DNA of 64,000 nucleotides from Pseudomonadales bacterium (GCA_024234615.1 JACKNY010000003.1:124001-188000), one strand, 5' to 3'. Shown: positions 34,366-43,917, counted from the first letter of the stretch. Translations and numbers: made by a program. The notes: generated by a model not told the origin, from the letters alone.

Positions 34366-35343
34366 ATGACAGGTAATTCATCACAGTCACAGTTCCATTC
34401 CATCGCGGAGTTTGACCACTTTACGCATTCGGTTTGCCGTACCTTTTGCCAAATGGATGTGAGCATCAATCGCAGCAAACAGGCTACTGGTTTTGCCGCC
34501 GAACTCTATCATACCGAACTGGATAAAATGCGGCTTGCACGTGTTTCCAGTAACTCGCTGACGGTTACTCGCCGTAAGCAGGATATCGCGCAAATAGCGG
34601 ATCCCTTCTACCTCGTTAAATTTCAGTTAAAAGGCGAGAGCCTTCTCCAGCAATGCGGGCGTGAAGCCCACCTCAAGCCAGGTGATTTTGCACTCTGCAG
34701 TACCACTGAGCCTTATCAACTGCATTTGCCTTCGCATTACCAACAGGCAGTGCTGGCGATACCACAATCGACGCTACAGGAATTATTAAAATCCCCAAAC
34801 GATTTTCTTGGCATTCGCATGGGTAGTGAATTCCCAACCCACGGCCTGCTAAGCCAGTTTTTATTTTCACTAGTGCAACGTATCGACATGCTCGCCCCAG
34901 CGATAGTCAAACGCCTGGAAACAAATATTCTTGACTTGCTCATTACCTCACTGGAAGCCATGTCCAGCGCAGATATGTCTCCTCAGCAAAATGCGGTACA
35001 GGATCATTTACGTCGTATCAAACGTTTTATTGCCATGCATCTGCAAGATTCGAGATTATCACCCGAATTCATCGCGCAGGCAGAGGGTATCAGCAAACGT
35101 TATCTGCACATGTTATTTAAAGAAGAGGGGATTTCAGTTTCCCGCTACATTCAGCAGCAACGGCTTGAGGCATGCTCGCGAACGTTGGCCAGTTCGTCGA
35201 TGCAGCATCTTTCAACCACGGACATTGCGCTGGAATGGGGCTTTGGTGATTTATCCCATTTCCACCGTTGTTTTAAGGCACATTACAGTGTTACCCCTCG
35301 TCAATACCGGCTGCGCGCTTGTAGTGACGAGGCGGCAGAATAA
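34366..35343 (+). CDS. AraC-family transcriptional regulator
   Basis: 325 residues. The N-terminal AraC-binding-like domain (about residues 35-200) has the cupin-like phrases VKFQLKGESLLQQCGRE and LKPGDFALCSTTEPYQL, as in FeaR/NphR-type activators of aromatic and amine catabolism. The C-terminal HTH pair (about 220-318) has SPEFIAQAEGISKRYLHMLFKEEGISVSRYI and the second helix region WGFGDLSHFHRCFKAHYSVTPRQYR in outline. The ligand and target are unknown; no catabolic genes adjoin it. It converges on maeB. Confidence 0.85.
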   Translation: MTGNSSQSQFHSIAEFDHFTHSVCRTFCQMDVSINRSKQATGFAAELYHTELDKMRLARVSSNSLTVTRRKQDIAQIADPFYLVKFQLKGESLLQQCGREAHLKPGDFALCSTTEPYQLHLPSHYQQAVLAIPQSTLQELLKSPNDFLGIRMGSEFPTHGLLSQFLFSLVQRIDMLAPAIVKRLETNILDLLITSLEAMSSADMSPQQNAVQDHLRRIKRFIAMHLQDSRLSPEFIAQAEGISKRYLHMLFKEEGISVSRYIQQQRLEACSRTLASSSMQHLSTTDIALEWGFGDLSHFHRCFKAHYSVTPRQYRLRACSDEAAE

Positions 35344-35351
35344 TCCAACTC

Positions 35352-35372
35352 GCCGGGTCACCCCTGCCCGGC
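35352..35372. terminator. Hairpin between convergent AraC gene and maeB
   Basis: GCCGGG (35352-35357) pairs with CCCGGC (35367-35372). It lies in a 38-bp gap between convergent stops. No strong T run follows on either strand, so termination activity is uncertain. Confidence 0.4.
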
Positions 35373-35381
35373 ATTATCTAA

Positions 35382-37667
35382 TCAGGTTGCTTTCCCTTTG
35401 TAACGCTGGATGTCCGCAGCGGTATAGGCACTCATGTTCAAAATCCCACGCGGGGTGACCGAAGGAATAACAATGTGTGCCGGCTTGGCCAAGCCTGATA
35501 ATAGTGGGCCGATTAACAGCGCGTTGGTCAATGAACGAATTAGGCCTAGTGCAATATTAGCGGTATCCAGGTTTGGCATAATCAGCAGATTGGCTTGCCC
35601 TTTCAGCACAGAATCTTTGAAAACAGTGCGCAGCAATTCCGGTCGCATAGCTGACATCGCGTGCATTTCGCCATCAATTTGCACATCCGGCATGGTTGCT
35701 CGCAAAATCTCTGAAGCTTTACGCATTTTTATCGCTGAGCTGGCATTGGATGTGCCGAAGTTGGAATGCGACAATAACGCCACTTTTGGTTTGACACCGA
35801 AATGACGTACCACTTCAATACTCGCCTTGGCCGTTTCCACAATCTGCTCAGCCGTCGGGTCTACATTGATAAAGGAATCCGCCAAAAATAGCGGCTCTCC
35901 CTTAGGCAGTAGTAGAGTCGAAGTTGAGGACACATGTTGACCCCGAGCACGAGGCCCGATTACCCCCATAATGTCACGCATATGGTAATCAAAGCGTCCA
36001 ACTTTTCCGCAAATTAAACCGTCCGCCTCACCCAAGGCCACTATAACCGCTGCCAACACTGTGCTATTGGTATGGATGATGGATTTTGCGGCTTCCACCG
36101 ACACGCCGTTTCTTCCCACCAACGAATGATAGTACTCCCAGTATTCCTGGTGCCCTTCGCTCTTCTCTGGATTGACTAGCTCAAAATCCCGCTCTGCCTG
36201 CAAACGCAAGCCCATTTGTTCAATGCGTTCCTGAATGATGTCAGGGCGTCCAATCACGATTGGACGGGCGATTTTTTCATCAACCACCGCCTGAACCGCA
36301 CGCAACACATCTTCATTTTCGCCTTCGGCGTAAACCAAACGTTCCTGCGAACGTCGCGCCACCTCAAAAATTGGCTGCATGAACAAACCACTGCGATGTA
36401 CCGAACTATGTAGCTTTCTACGATAGGCGACCAAGTCATCAATCGGCCGCGCCGCAACACCACTGGCCATTGCCGCTTCCACCACAGCAACGGGTAATTC
36501 TTCAATCAAACGGGTATCGAAGGGTTTGGGAATCAGGTATTCAGGGCCGAATTTTAATTCTTCGTCAGCGTAGGCTGCTGCTACCACTTCGCTGGATTCT
36601 TTGCGTGCCAGGGCCGCAATGGCTTTCACGCAGGCCAGCTTCATTTCTTCGTTAATCGTGGTTGCACCACAGTCCAGTGCGCCGCGGAATATAAAAGGAA
36701 AACACAGAACGTTATTAACCTGGTTGGGGTAATCAGAACGTCCGGTTGCGATGATGGCATCCGGCCTAGCCTCGCGCGCTAGCTCGGGTAAAATTTCCGG
36801 TGTCGGATTCGCCATAGCCAAAATCAGCGGTTTATCCGCCATTTTCTTCACCATATCCTGAGTCAGTACGCCAGGGCCGGAGAGGCCCATAAAGATATCG
36901 GCATCAGCAATGGCATCATCCAGAGTCCGCAGCAAAGTGTCCTGGGCATATTTTTCTTTGTACTCGTTCATGCCATCAACACGGCCTTTATAGACCACGC
37001 CACGGCTATCACAGACATAAACATTATCACGGGAAAGGCCCATGCTGACGAGCAGATCGATACAGGCGATACTGGCAGCGCCGCCACCTGAGGCCACCAG
37101 TTTAACCTCTTCCATCTTTTTATTAACGATACTCAGCCCATTGTAGACCGCTGCCGCTGCTACAATCGCAGTGCCGTGTTGATCGTCATGAAAGACCGGA
37201 ATACTCATGCGCTCGCGCAATTGCTTCTCAATATAGAAACACTCAGGTGCTTTGATATCTTCCAGGTTAATGCCACCAAAGGTTGGTTCCAACGCAGCAA
37301 TATGCTCGATCAACTTATCCGGATCGCTCTCATCAAACTCAATATCGAACACATCAATATTGGCAAATTTTTTAAACAGCACCGCCTTGCCTTCCATTAC
37401 TGGCTTGGACGCTAATGGCCCAATCGCGCCCAGGCCAAGCACTGCCGTACCATTGGTTATCACGCCAACCAAATTACCTCGAGCGGTCAGTGACGCAGCC
37501 TCTTTCGGATCTTCCACAATGGCTTCGCAGGCATAGGCGACGCCGGGAGAATAGGCTCGCGCCAAATCACGCTTATTAGCCATCGGTTTAGTGGGTTCGA
37601 TCGCCAATTTACCCGGCACTGGGTAGCGATGGTAGTACAACGATTCTTCTTTAAAATTATCTGACAC
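35382..37667 (-). CDS. maeB: NADP-dependent malic enzyme with phosphotransacetylase-like domain
   Basis: 761 residues from a GTG at 37665-37667, preceded by GAGGA; an upstream TTG at 37685 is less suited. The malic enzyme part (about 1-420) shows RDLARAYSPGVAYACE, VFHDDQHGTAIV and the NAD(P)-binding SGGGAASIACIDLL. The C-terminal part (about 430-761) is a Pta-like domain (GDxxxLICGKVGRFDYH region, SNFGTSNASSAIKMR) that usually serves regulation, as in MaeB. It decarboxylates malate to pyruvate with NADPH formation. Confidence 0.94.
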   Translation of the reverse strand: MSDNFKEESLYYHRYPVPGKLAIEPTKPMANKRDLARAYSPGVAYACEAIVEDPKEAASLTARGNLVGVITNGTAVLGLGAIGPLASKPVMEGKAVLFKKFANIDVFDIEFDESDPDKLIEHIAALEPTFGGINLEDIKAPECFYIEKQLRERMSIPVFHDDQHGTAIVAAAAVYNGLSIVNKKMEEVKLVASGGGAASIACIDLLVSMGLSRDNVYVCDSRGVVYKGRVDGMNEYKEKYAQDTLLRTLDDAIADADIFMGLSGPGVLTQDMVKKMADKPLILAMANPTPEILPELAREARPDAIIATGRSDYPNQVNNVLCFPFIFRGALDCGATTINEEMKLACVKAIAALARKESSEVVAAAYADEELKFGPEYLIPKPFDTRLIEELPVAVVEAAMASGVAARPIDDLVAYRRKLHSSVHRSGLFMQPIFEVARRSQERLVYAEGENEDVLRAVQAVVDEKIARPIVIGRPDIIQERIEQMGLRLQAERDFELVNPEKSEGHQEYWEYYHSLVGRNGVSVEAAKSIIHTNSTVLAAVIVALGEADGLICGKVGRFDYHMRDIMGVIGPRARGQHVSSTSTLLLPKGEPLFLADSFINVDPTAEQIVETAKASIEVVRHFGVKPKVALLSHSNFGTSNASSAIKMRKASEILRATMPDVQIDGEMHAMSAMRPELLRTVFKDSVLKGQANLLIMPNLDTANIALGLIRSLTNALLIGPLLSGLAKPAHIVIPSVTPRGILNMSAYTAADIQRYKGKAT

Positions 37668-37696
37668 TGCTGCTTCCTCAAACAAAACGACAAATA

Positions 37697-37718
37697 GAGG
37701 ATGCTTTTCAGCATCCTC
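37697..37718. promoter_or_regulatory. Perfect hairpin in the maeB leader
   Basis: GAGGATGC (37697-37704) and GCATCCTC (37711-37718) form an 8-bp stem 30 bp upstream of the maeB GTG on the minus strand. Neither side has a proper T run, so a leader element is as likely as a terminator. Confidence 0.45.
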
Positions 37719-37792
37719 TTTACAAGATGAATATCTATTTATGGGTAGACTACCCCAGAAAAACTACTGAACCTCCTCAGGCACAGTGGGCT

Positions 37793-37820
37793 ATTGTAAC
37801 CAATAGCTAAGTAAACACAA
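37793..37820 (-). promoter_or_regulatory. Candidate maeB promoter
   Basis: On the minus strand TTGTGT (37820-37815), a 16-bp spacer, and TACAAT (37798-37793). The transcript would include the leader hairpin. Moderately weak match. The rest of the 346-bp gap to suhB shows no gene. Confidence 0.35.
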
Positions 37821-38013
37821 TCTTACCTACCAGATTCGTTTTGATGGTTTTGTCAAAAATCTCAATGAGAAGGCATACTGAGGCCGGACCGAGAGTGGCG
37901 TTACCCCCATTAATTCGCTCAATGTTAAATGGCTTCTATAGTTCCCACCCTTTTTCCCTGTTAGAATAGCCAGCCATTTTATATTGCTCCTTAAAAAACT
38001 AGGTACCTTCATC

Positions 38014-38814
38014 ATGCAACCTATGCTGAATATCGCATCGCGGGCGGCGCGTAAAGCCGGAGAAATTATTGTTGATGCGCTGGAGCGCGTTAACCTGCTT
38101 GCAATAGAAGAAAAGGGACGTAATGATTTCGTCACAGAGGTTGACCGTGCGGCCGAAAAGGAAATCATCTATCAATTGCGTAAGGCCTATCCCGACCACA
38201 GCATTCGCGGCGAAGAAACAGGGGCTAGCACTGGCGAAAACCCCGACTATGAATGGGTGATCGACCCCCTTGACGGTACCACTAATTTTCTTCATGGCAT
38301 CCCCCACTTTGCCATTTCCATTGCTTGTAAGTACAAGGGCCGCGTTCAGCATGCGGTAATTTTTGACCCTATAAAGCGTGAAGAATTTACTGCCAGCAAA
38401 GGCGATGGCGCTGCTATGAACGGAAAACGCCTGCGGGTATCTGGTCGTCGCAGCCTGGATGGCGCCTTAATCGGCACGGGTATTCCTTTTAGCGGTTTTG
38501 CGCTAAACCATATGAAGCCTTATTTGGATTGCATGCACGAAATCGCCGGACAAACGGCAGGTATCAGGCGTCCAGGCGCAGCCTCGCTGGATCTAGCCTA
38601 TGTGGCAGCCGGACGTTTTGATGGTTTCTGGGAAATGAATTTACAGGAATGGGATATCGCGGCGGGTACATTACTGGTGAAAGAAGCTGGCGGCTTGACC
38701 AGTGATTTTCAAGGCGGCGACAATTACCTGAAATCCGGCCATATTGTCTGTGCTTCCCCCAAGGTGTTCAAACCGATGTTACAGATTGTCAAAAAACATC
38801 TTGGCCATCTCTAA
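38014..38814 (+). CDS. suhB: Inositol-1-monophosphatase family protein SuhB
   Basis: 266 residues from ATG at 38014 (an upstream TTG at 37984 is unlikely). Metal-binding motifs are complete: GEETG, WVIDPLDGTTNFLHGIPHFAISI and the C-terminal EWDIAAGTLLVKEAGG. The N-terminus MQPMLNIASRAARKAGEI matches SuhB. It dephosphorylates inositol phosphates in vitro; in E. coli SuhB also joins the rRNA antitermination complex. It is monocistronic and divergent from maeB. Confidence 0.93.
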   Translation: MQPMLNIASRAARKAGEIIVDALERVNLLAIEEKGRNDFVTEVDRAAEKEIIYQLRKAYPDHSIRGEETGASTGENPDYEWVIDPLDGTTNFLHGIPHFAISIACKYKGRVQHAVIFDPIKREEFTASKGDGAAMNGKRLRVSGRRSLDGALIGTGIPFSGFALNHMKPYLDCMHEIAGQTAGIRRPGAASLDLAYVAAGRFDGFWEMNLQEWDIAAGTLLVKEAGGLTSDFQGGDNYLKSGHIVCASPKVFKPMLQIVKKHLGHL

Positions 38815-38988
38815 CTTGCGGTTCTAATCATCTTTCTGCAGCGACGCTTTGGTACGCTCTATCAACACTTCTATAGAAAACCCTGGGATGAGACCTATTA
38901 GATTCCTTCATCTGTCGGTTGCACAGACTTCCACAAAAGCTTATTGTTTCGTCCATTAATACTGATTATTGGGGGGCGAGGATCGCCA

Positions 38989-40320
38989 ATGGCTGCGTTA
39001 CCTAAAGACAGCATTTCCAAACTTATCGAATCGATTTGGCACACTGAATTAAGCAGCATGCCACGCTGGCGCGCTGGATTAATACAGTGCGTTCGTGTGC
39101 TTTTCGCCGTGGCCAGAGACATGACTGCCGGGCAACTCACACTGCGGGCAATGAGTCTGGTCTATACCACCCTACTCTCTCTGGTACCATTGCTTGCGGT
39201 GAGTTTTTCAGTGCTCAAGGCCTTTGGGGTACATAATAAAATCGAACCCATGCTGCTCAATCTATTGCAGCCCTTGGGCGATCAAGGGGTACAGATTACT
39301 GCCAGCATCATCGGTTTTGTAGAAAATATGAAGGTGGGCGTGCTCGGCTCGCTCGGTATCGCGCTGCTTTTTTATACGGTCGTGGCGCTCATGCAAAAAA
39401 TTGAAGCCGCCTTTAATCACACTTGGCGGGTACCCCAAACACGTCCTTTGTCACAACGATTTAGTGATTATTTGTCTGTAGTGATGATTGGCCCGGTGTT
39501 GGTTATTTCCGCGTTGGGCTTAACCAGTACGATGCTTAATACGTCCATGGTGCAATGGATTTCGGCAATTGAGCCCTTCGGTAGTGTGATTGAAGCCGCT
39601 ACCAAGCTGATTCCCTATGTACTGATTATTTGCGCCTTTATCTTTATCTATACTTTCATCCCTAACACCAAGGTTAAATTGAAACCCGCTTTTGTCGGTG
39701 CGCTGGTAGCCGGAATACTCTGGCAAACCGCTGGCTGGGGCTTCGCCACCTTTGTTGCAACTTCCACCAAAACCGCCGCGATATACTCCGCCTTCGCCAC
39801 CCTGATCTTTTTCCTCATCTGGCTGCATGTCGGCTGGCTGATCTTACTGGTTGGTGCCAGCATCTCCTTTTATGTACAAAACCCTGATTATGTAAGCTCA
39901 CCACAGCGAGAGTTAAAACTCAGCAATAACATGAAGGAACGACTGGCGTTACTGGCGATCACACGAATTGCTGACAACTTCTATCATCAACGTAAACCAT
40001 ACAGCGCAAAACAGCTGGCGATTGAGGCCAACATCCCTTCCGACATTATGGCCAATATTCTGTCGGCCTTGGAAAATCAAAACCTGATCAAACAAACTAA
40101 CGACGTAATACCCGTCTATTTACCAGCACAGCCATTTGATGAAATTTCGGTTAAGCATGTATTGGATGCGATTCGTATAGCCGGCGAGGATCGTCTGTTA
40201 AACAGCAATCAGCTAGCCCACAACCCTCAGCTGGAAGAACTCTTTGTACAACTGGACGCTAGTTTACATTCTGCTTTTTCAAATCGGATTATTAAGGAAT
40301 TAGTGACTAAACAAAGCTGA
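38989..40320 (+). CDS. YihY/BrkB-family inner-membrane protein with C-terminal winged helix
   Basis: 443 residues from ATG at 38989, preceded by GCGAGGAT; an upstream TTG at 38944 is unlikely. The family core (about residues 40-300) has six membrane segments: AMSLVYTTLLSLVPLLAVSFSVL, LLFYTVVALMQKIEAAFNHTW and the last FATLIFFLIWLHVGWLILLVG. The C-terminal 130 residues form a soluble winged-helix-like part (KQLAIEANIPSDIMANILSALE), which is present in the longer members. The function is unknown, despite the old RNase BN label. Confidence 0.85.
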   Translation: MAALPKDSISKLIESIWHTELSSMPRWRAGLIQCVRVLFAVARDMTAGQLTLRAMSLVYTTLLSLVPLLAVSFSVLKAFGVHNKIEPMLLNLLQPLGDQGVQITASIIGFVENMKVGVLGSLGIALLFYTVVALMQKIEAAFNHTWRVPQTRPLSQRFSDYLSVVMIGPVLVISALGLTSTMLNTSMVQWISAIEPFGSVIEAATKLIPYVLIICAFIFIYTFIPNTKVKLKPAFVGALVAGILWQTAGWGFATFVATSTKTAAIYSAFATLIFFLIWLHVGWLILLVGASISFYVQNPDYVSSPQRELKLSNNMKERLALLAITRIADNFYHQRKPYSAKQLAIEANIPSDIMANILSALENQNLIKQTNDVIPVYLPAQPFDEISVKHVLDAIRIAGEDRLLNSNQLAHNPQLEELFVQLDASLHSAFSNRIIKELVTKQS

Positions 40321-40328
40321 GTTAAGTC

Positions 40329-41273
40329 CTAAGACGACAGCAACCGGTCTTTGCGGAACTGGTATGCCACCTTGATTGCCTCAAACAGGCCATATCGATT
40401 CTTCATATTGCAGCTATCACAGAGCGCGGGTAACCCTGCCATGCGTTCCCTTTTGGTTAACACTTCATCGATGGACGAAGCCGCAATATTCCCAATCGCA
40501 TGTTGGTGGGAAATATCGTTATAGCAATACAGGTAATCCCCGTTTGAGGCGATAAATAAATCGACATTTCTGGGTATACATCGGAAACGGTTATGCAGGC
40601 ACTGACGCGCGATATCAGATAATGCAGGAACAAAATCCAGCTCTTGCGAATGCAAGTGGTGGGTTTTAATTATTTGCCTGAGCCGCTCGGTCGCGATTTG
40701 CTGATCATTTAAATTCCCAGCGCGATTATAGAGTGTCGGCGACATCGAGAGATTATTGATGCCCTGCTGCCTAAACCAAAGAATGGTCTCCTCCAGGCTA
40801 TCGAGACATTGCGAGAGCGGTGTCAAACTAATGGCCAGCTGAGTTTTATTCAAAATTTGCTGCGCTTGCACTATGTTTTGTTTTACCCGTTCTTGATCCA
40901 GATTAACGTGCACCTCTCGATAAACCGCCGGGTTGATGCTAGAAAATGAAACTGTAAGGGTGTGAATCACGCCATCCAAATGTCGGATTTTGTTGCTATC
41001 AAGCAACTGTCCATTACTCACCATATCGAAGCGGACAGGCTGTGCTCTAATTTTGTCGATAAATGGCATGAAATGTGGGTGCGTAGTGGGCTCACCATAA
41101 CCGGCTATAACCACTCTGAAAATATTTGCTTCGGCTATCCGCTGCAGGGTTTTATCAAACACCTGCGGCCTCATCAGCATCGGATGTCGGATTTCACTTT
41201 GCGGACACATAATACAACGGGCGTTGCACTTGCTCGTCCACTCCATATTGATTGAGGTTTTATACGTTTTCAT
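40329..41273 (-). CDS. Radical SAM protein with SPASM-like C-terminus
   Basis: 314 residues. The 4Fe-4S motif is C16-N-A-R-C20-I-M-C23, followed by the SAM-binding glycine region VVIAGYGEPTTHP. The C-terminal region has further cysteines: C in RCIPRNVDLFIASNGDYLYCYND, and CDSCNMKNRYG near the end, the usual auxiliary-cluster layout. Such proteins modify peptides, sugars or cofactors; no precursor peptide is evident nearby. A PNPOx-like gene starts 22 bp upstream in the same direction, so they probably form an operon. Confidence 0.8.
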   Translation of the reverse strand: MKTYKTSINMEWTSKCNARCIMCPQSEIRHPMLMRPQVFDKTLQRIAEANIFRVVIAGYGEPTTHPHFMPFIDKIRAQPVRFDMVSNGQLLDSNKIRHLDGVIHTLTVSFSSINPAVYREVHVNLDQERVKQNIVQAQQILNKTQLAISLTPLSQCLDSLEETILWFRQQGINNLSMSPTLYNRAGNLNDQQIATERLRQIIKTHHLHSQELDFVPALSDIARQCLHNRFRCIPRNVDLFIASNGDYLYCYNDISHQHAIGNIAASSIDEVLTKRERMAGLPALCDSCNMKNRYGLFEAIKVAYQFRKDRLLSS

Positions 41274-41294
41274 CGGTTATATCCACCTCAAGCT

Positions 41295-41789
41295 TTAACC
41301 GTCAGCTTTAATCAGGTGCGGCACATGTTGTGCGCAATTTGGCACTACCTGTTCAACCTCAACCTTTATCACTCGCTCAGCGGCAGGAAATAAAGCCAGC
41401 AGATCAGTATCTTCGCTAATACTGGCCGTCCCGTTCACCCGGAGACGAGCGCCATCTTCAAAGTCTATAAACAGGCACCCCACATGGGGGTTTGTCAGAA
41501 TATTCCCCAGGCTCATAAAGGCACCATTACCATCAAAATCAGGGAATACGAAATGGCGCTCATCAATGATTTTTATCAGACCGGGGCCACCACCCTTGAA
41601 GGAGCAATCGCAATGACCGTCACTATCGCTAGTCGCCAAAAAGAAGAAAAGGACGCTCTCTAACCTTGTCTGCAGCTCAGCAGGAATATGATCCCACAGT
41701 AATCGCTGTTTACGGGCGTCATCCCAAATTGATTCGGTATGCCATTTTTGCTGGGCTTTACGTTCACCCCAATGAAAGCTGTTTTCCAC
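41295..41789 (-). CDS. Pyridoxamine-5'-phosphate-oxidase-like FMN protein
   Basis: 164 residues from a GTG start; no strong ribosome site is visible. The split-barrel FMN-binding fold is indicated by LESVLFFFLATSDSDGHCDCSFKGG, then HFVFPDFDGNGAFMSLGNILTNPHVGCLFIDF in outline and LRVNGTASI. The family includes many flavin- or F420-dependent oxidoreductases and haem-binding proteins; the substrate is unknown. It precedes the radical SAM gene by 21 bp. Confidence 0.75.
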   Translation of the reverse strand: MENSFHWGERKAQQKWHTESIWDDARKQRLLWDHIPAELQTRLESVLFFFLATSDSDGHCDCSFKGGGPGLIKIIDERHFVFPDFDGNGAFMSLGNILTNPHVGCLFIDFEDGARLRVNGTASISEDTDLLALFPAAERVIKVEVEQVVPNCAQHVPHLIKADG

Positions 41790-41943
41790 GCTGACTTGAC
41801 ACTCTTATATAATTGGCAAGATCAGCATAGATAAGTCATATTAAGGGAGTCTTAACCTTTCAACTGTTATGTGCGGTTTTAATGATATTTTTTGTTGGCC
41901 AGGATGAAGATTTCCCTATTCTCATGAGCATTTATACATCTTT

Positions 41944-42468
41944 TTATGAAGGGCCAGACTGATTATTTCCCTCATCATACCGAACCGCCAGAATCTCATA
42001 GCAGGTCTGCCCGCTTGGAGTGCTCACAACCACTTCATCCCCCACACGCTTTTTTAACAGTGCTTTGGCAAGTGGCGAGTCCATACTGATGTAAGTTGGC
42101 TCCATATCGAACTCATCCGGCCCGACGATGCGGTACTCGAATGTCTCACCCTGCTCATTTTCCAGGCCCACCCAAGCACCAAAGTAAACGGCCTGGCGGT
42201 CATCCGGTAGCCGATCTACGACGCTAAGGTGATCCAGCCGTTTGGAAAGAAACCGAATTCGGCTATCAATCTCGCGCAGTTGTTTTTTGCCGTAGATATA
42301 TTCCGCATTTTCAGAGCGATCTCCCTGTGCCGCCGCTTCCGAAACGGCTTGTGTCACTTGAGGCCGTTTTTCTCGCCAAAGATAATCAAACTCTTCCTTG
42401 AGACGTCGCCTGCCAACGGCAGTAATATAGTTAGAACCCGACGGACGAGGTGGTCGATAGCGCCCCAT
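41944..42468 (-). CDS. greB: Transcript cleavage factor GreB
   Basis: 174 residues, slightly longer than enteric GreB. The N-terminal coiled coil is GSNYITAVGRRRLKEEFDYLW ... VSEAAAQGDRSENAEYIYGKKQLREID, with the acidic tip residues DRSENAEY that coordinate Mg in the polymerase active site. The C-terminal FKBP-like domain ends in SGQTCYEILAVRY. GreB rescues backtracked RNA polymerase. It stands 26 bp downstream of the DUF4399 gene. Confidence 0.95.
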   Translation of the reverse strand: MGRYRPPRPSGSNYITAVGRRRLKEEFDYLWREKRPQVTQAVSEAAAQGDRSENAEYIYGKKQLREIDSRIRFLSKRLDHLSVVDRLPDDRQAVYFGAWVGLENEQGETFEYRIVGPDEFDMEPTYISMDSPLAKALLKKRVGDEVVVSTPSGQTCYEILAVRYDEGNNQSGPS

Positions 42469-42494
42469 GCTTCAATACTTGCCTGACAAACTAT

Positions 42495-42911
42495 CTACTC
42501 TACGTTGATGGTGATTTTTTCTGACATTACGGCTGGGTTATGCGGAATATGAAACTGATCGCCCAGCAACAGCTGCAAACTATGCCGCCCTTTGGATAAT
42601 TCAATTTGGGTTTCGGTCTGGCCACCGCCAAAATGGATATGATTGGCGTCCGCTGGCACGGGCTTGGTTAAATCCGGTAGTTGCGCCACGTCAACTAACA
42701 GGTGATGGTGCCCAGTATTGTTTTTATCGACGCCAGCCGGGGCAACACCCATACCACGTAACCCAAACTTAACTGTTACCGGGCTGGAGACCGTTGCACC
42801 ATCAGCAGGCGAAATAATATAGACTGAAGGTTGTCCAGCCTGTGCTAGACTCGATATCAAGACTAAGCTACAAGCGATAAAGCCAGCGAATAATTTAGAT
42901 TGGATTCTCAT
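42495..42911 (-). CDS. DUF4399-domain exported protein
   Basis: 138 residues from ATG at 42909-42911, preceded by AAGGAGAG; a TTG two codons upstream is in frame. Signal peptide ends at SSLAQA. The mature protein is a single DUF4399 domain with SPADGATVSSPVTVKFGLRGMGVAPAG and the His-rich NTGHHHLLVD, then NHIHFGGGQTETQIEL and LGDQFHIPH. The histidines suggest metal binding, but the function is unknown. It precedes greB. Confidence 0.85.
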   Translation of the reverse strand: MRIQSKLFAGFIACSLVLISSLAQAGQPSVYIISPADGATVSSPVTVKFGLRGMGVAPAGVDKNNTGHHHLLVDVAQLPDLTKPVPADANHIHFGGGQTETQIELSKGRHSLQLLLGDQFHIPHNPAVMSEKITINVE

Positions 42912-43017
42912 TGGCAACTCTCCTTCAAAAAAAAGCTATGATAGCGGAAACAGCTTAGTCTACGATATCGTAAAATCGTTTTATAGTTTGAGATTTATTT
43001 GGCAGGAATTCGGGAAG

Positions 43018-43917
43018 ATGAGCAAAGCGTTAGAAACCCTCGTACACAACCTGAAATTGGAGCAGCTTGAAACCAACCTGTTCCGCGGCGTTTCACTCGA
43101 CCAAACCCGCTTTCGCGTTTACGGTGGCCAAGTGCTGGGACAGGCGATGGCTGCTGCCAGCCAAACCGTAGAAAGTAGCTGTCAGGTTCACTCCTTTGCT
43201 AGTTATTTTCTACGCCCTGGCGACACCAGCATCCCCATAGTCTATGACGTCGATCGTGTCCGCGATGGCCGCAGTATCGTGACCCGTCACGTCACTGCCA
43301 TCCAAAAAGGACGGCCCATTTTTGAAGCCATTATATCCTTCCATATTGAAGAAACGGGATTTGAACACCAGGCAGACATGCCCAATGTGCCAGGCCCGGA
43401 TTCACTTCCGTCTGAAGAAGAAAGACATTTACGCTACTTCGAAGAGACCAACCAAACACCCGAATATAACTATCAATGGCCGATCGAGTTTCGCCATGTC
43501 GACCCCATCAATTTTCACCAGCCGGAAAAAAAGGCCGCTACTGCTTACGTATGGTTCAAAGCCGATGGTGAACTGCCTGATGAGACGGCACTGCACCAAG
43601 CGGTTTTGGCGTACGCTTCTGACTCTCCTATACTAGTAACGGCCTGCCGACCACATCCAGAAATTAATGCTGACAATGCGCTGTTGGCAACCATTAATCA
43701 TTCTATGTGGTATCACCAGCCTTTTCGCGCTGATCAATGGTTACTCTACGCGCTAGAAAGTACCAGCGCGTCCAATGGTCGAGGCTTTGTACGCGGCAGT
43801 ATTTTTAATCAAGCAGGAGTTCTCATTGCGTCTGCGACCCAGGAGGGTATTTTGCGTACGCGCGAAAAAACCCATCAAATGGATATTATTGGCGATCCGA
43901 CTGGCTTTAGAGGCTAA
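43018..43917 (+). CDS. tesB: Acyl-CoA thioesterase II TesB
   Basis: 299 residues from ATG at 43018. It is a double-hotdog protein. N-terminal half: FRGVSLDQTRFRVYGGQVLGQAMAAA; C-terminal half: AVLAYASDSPILVTAC, the active-site region with Asp, and SMWYHQPFRADQWLLY near the end. It hydrolyses medium- and long-chain acyl-CoAs. The upstream TTG at 42988 is unlikely. Its last 11 bp overlap the end of the convergent phosphatase gene. Confidence 0.93.
   Translation: MSKALETLVHNLKLEQLETNLFRGVSLDQTRFRVYGGQVLGQAMAAASQTVESSCQVHSFASYFLRPGDTSIPIVYDVDRVRDGRSIVTRHVTAIQKGRPIFEAIISFHIEETGFEHQADMPNVPGPDSLPSEEERHLRYFEETNQTPEYNYQWPIEFRHVDPINFHQPEKKAATAYVWFKADGELPDETALHQAVLAYASDSPILVTACRPHPEINADNALLATINHSMWYHQPFRADQWLLYALESTSASNGRGFVRGSIFNQAGVLIASATQEGILRTREKTHQMDIIGDPTGFRG

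Noticed and set aside
37827..38168. 113-residue minus-strand frame across the maeB/suhB gap and suhB start
   Set aside because: It is mostly the reverse of suhB, Ser-rich and without a ribosome site, the usual look of a shadow frame.
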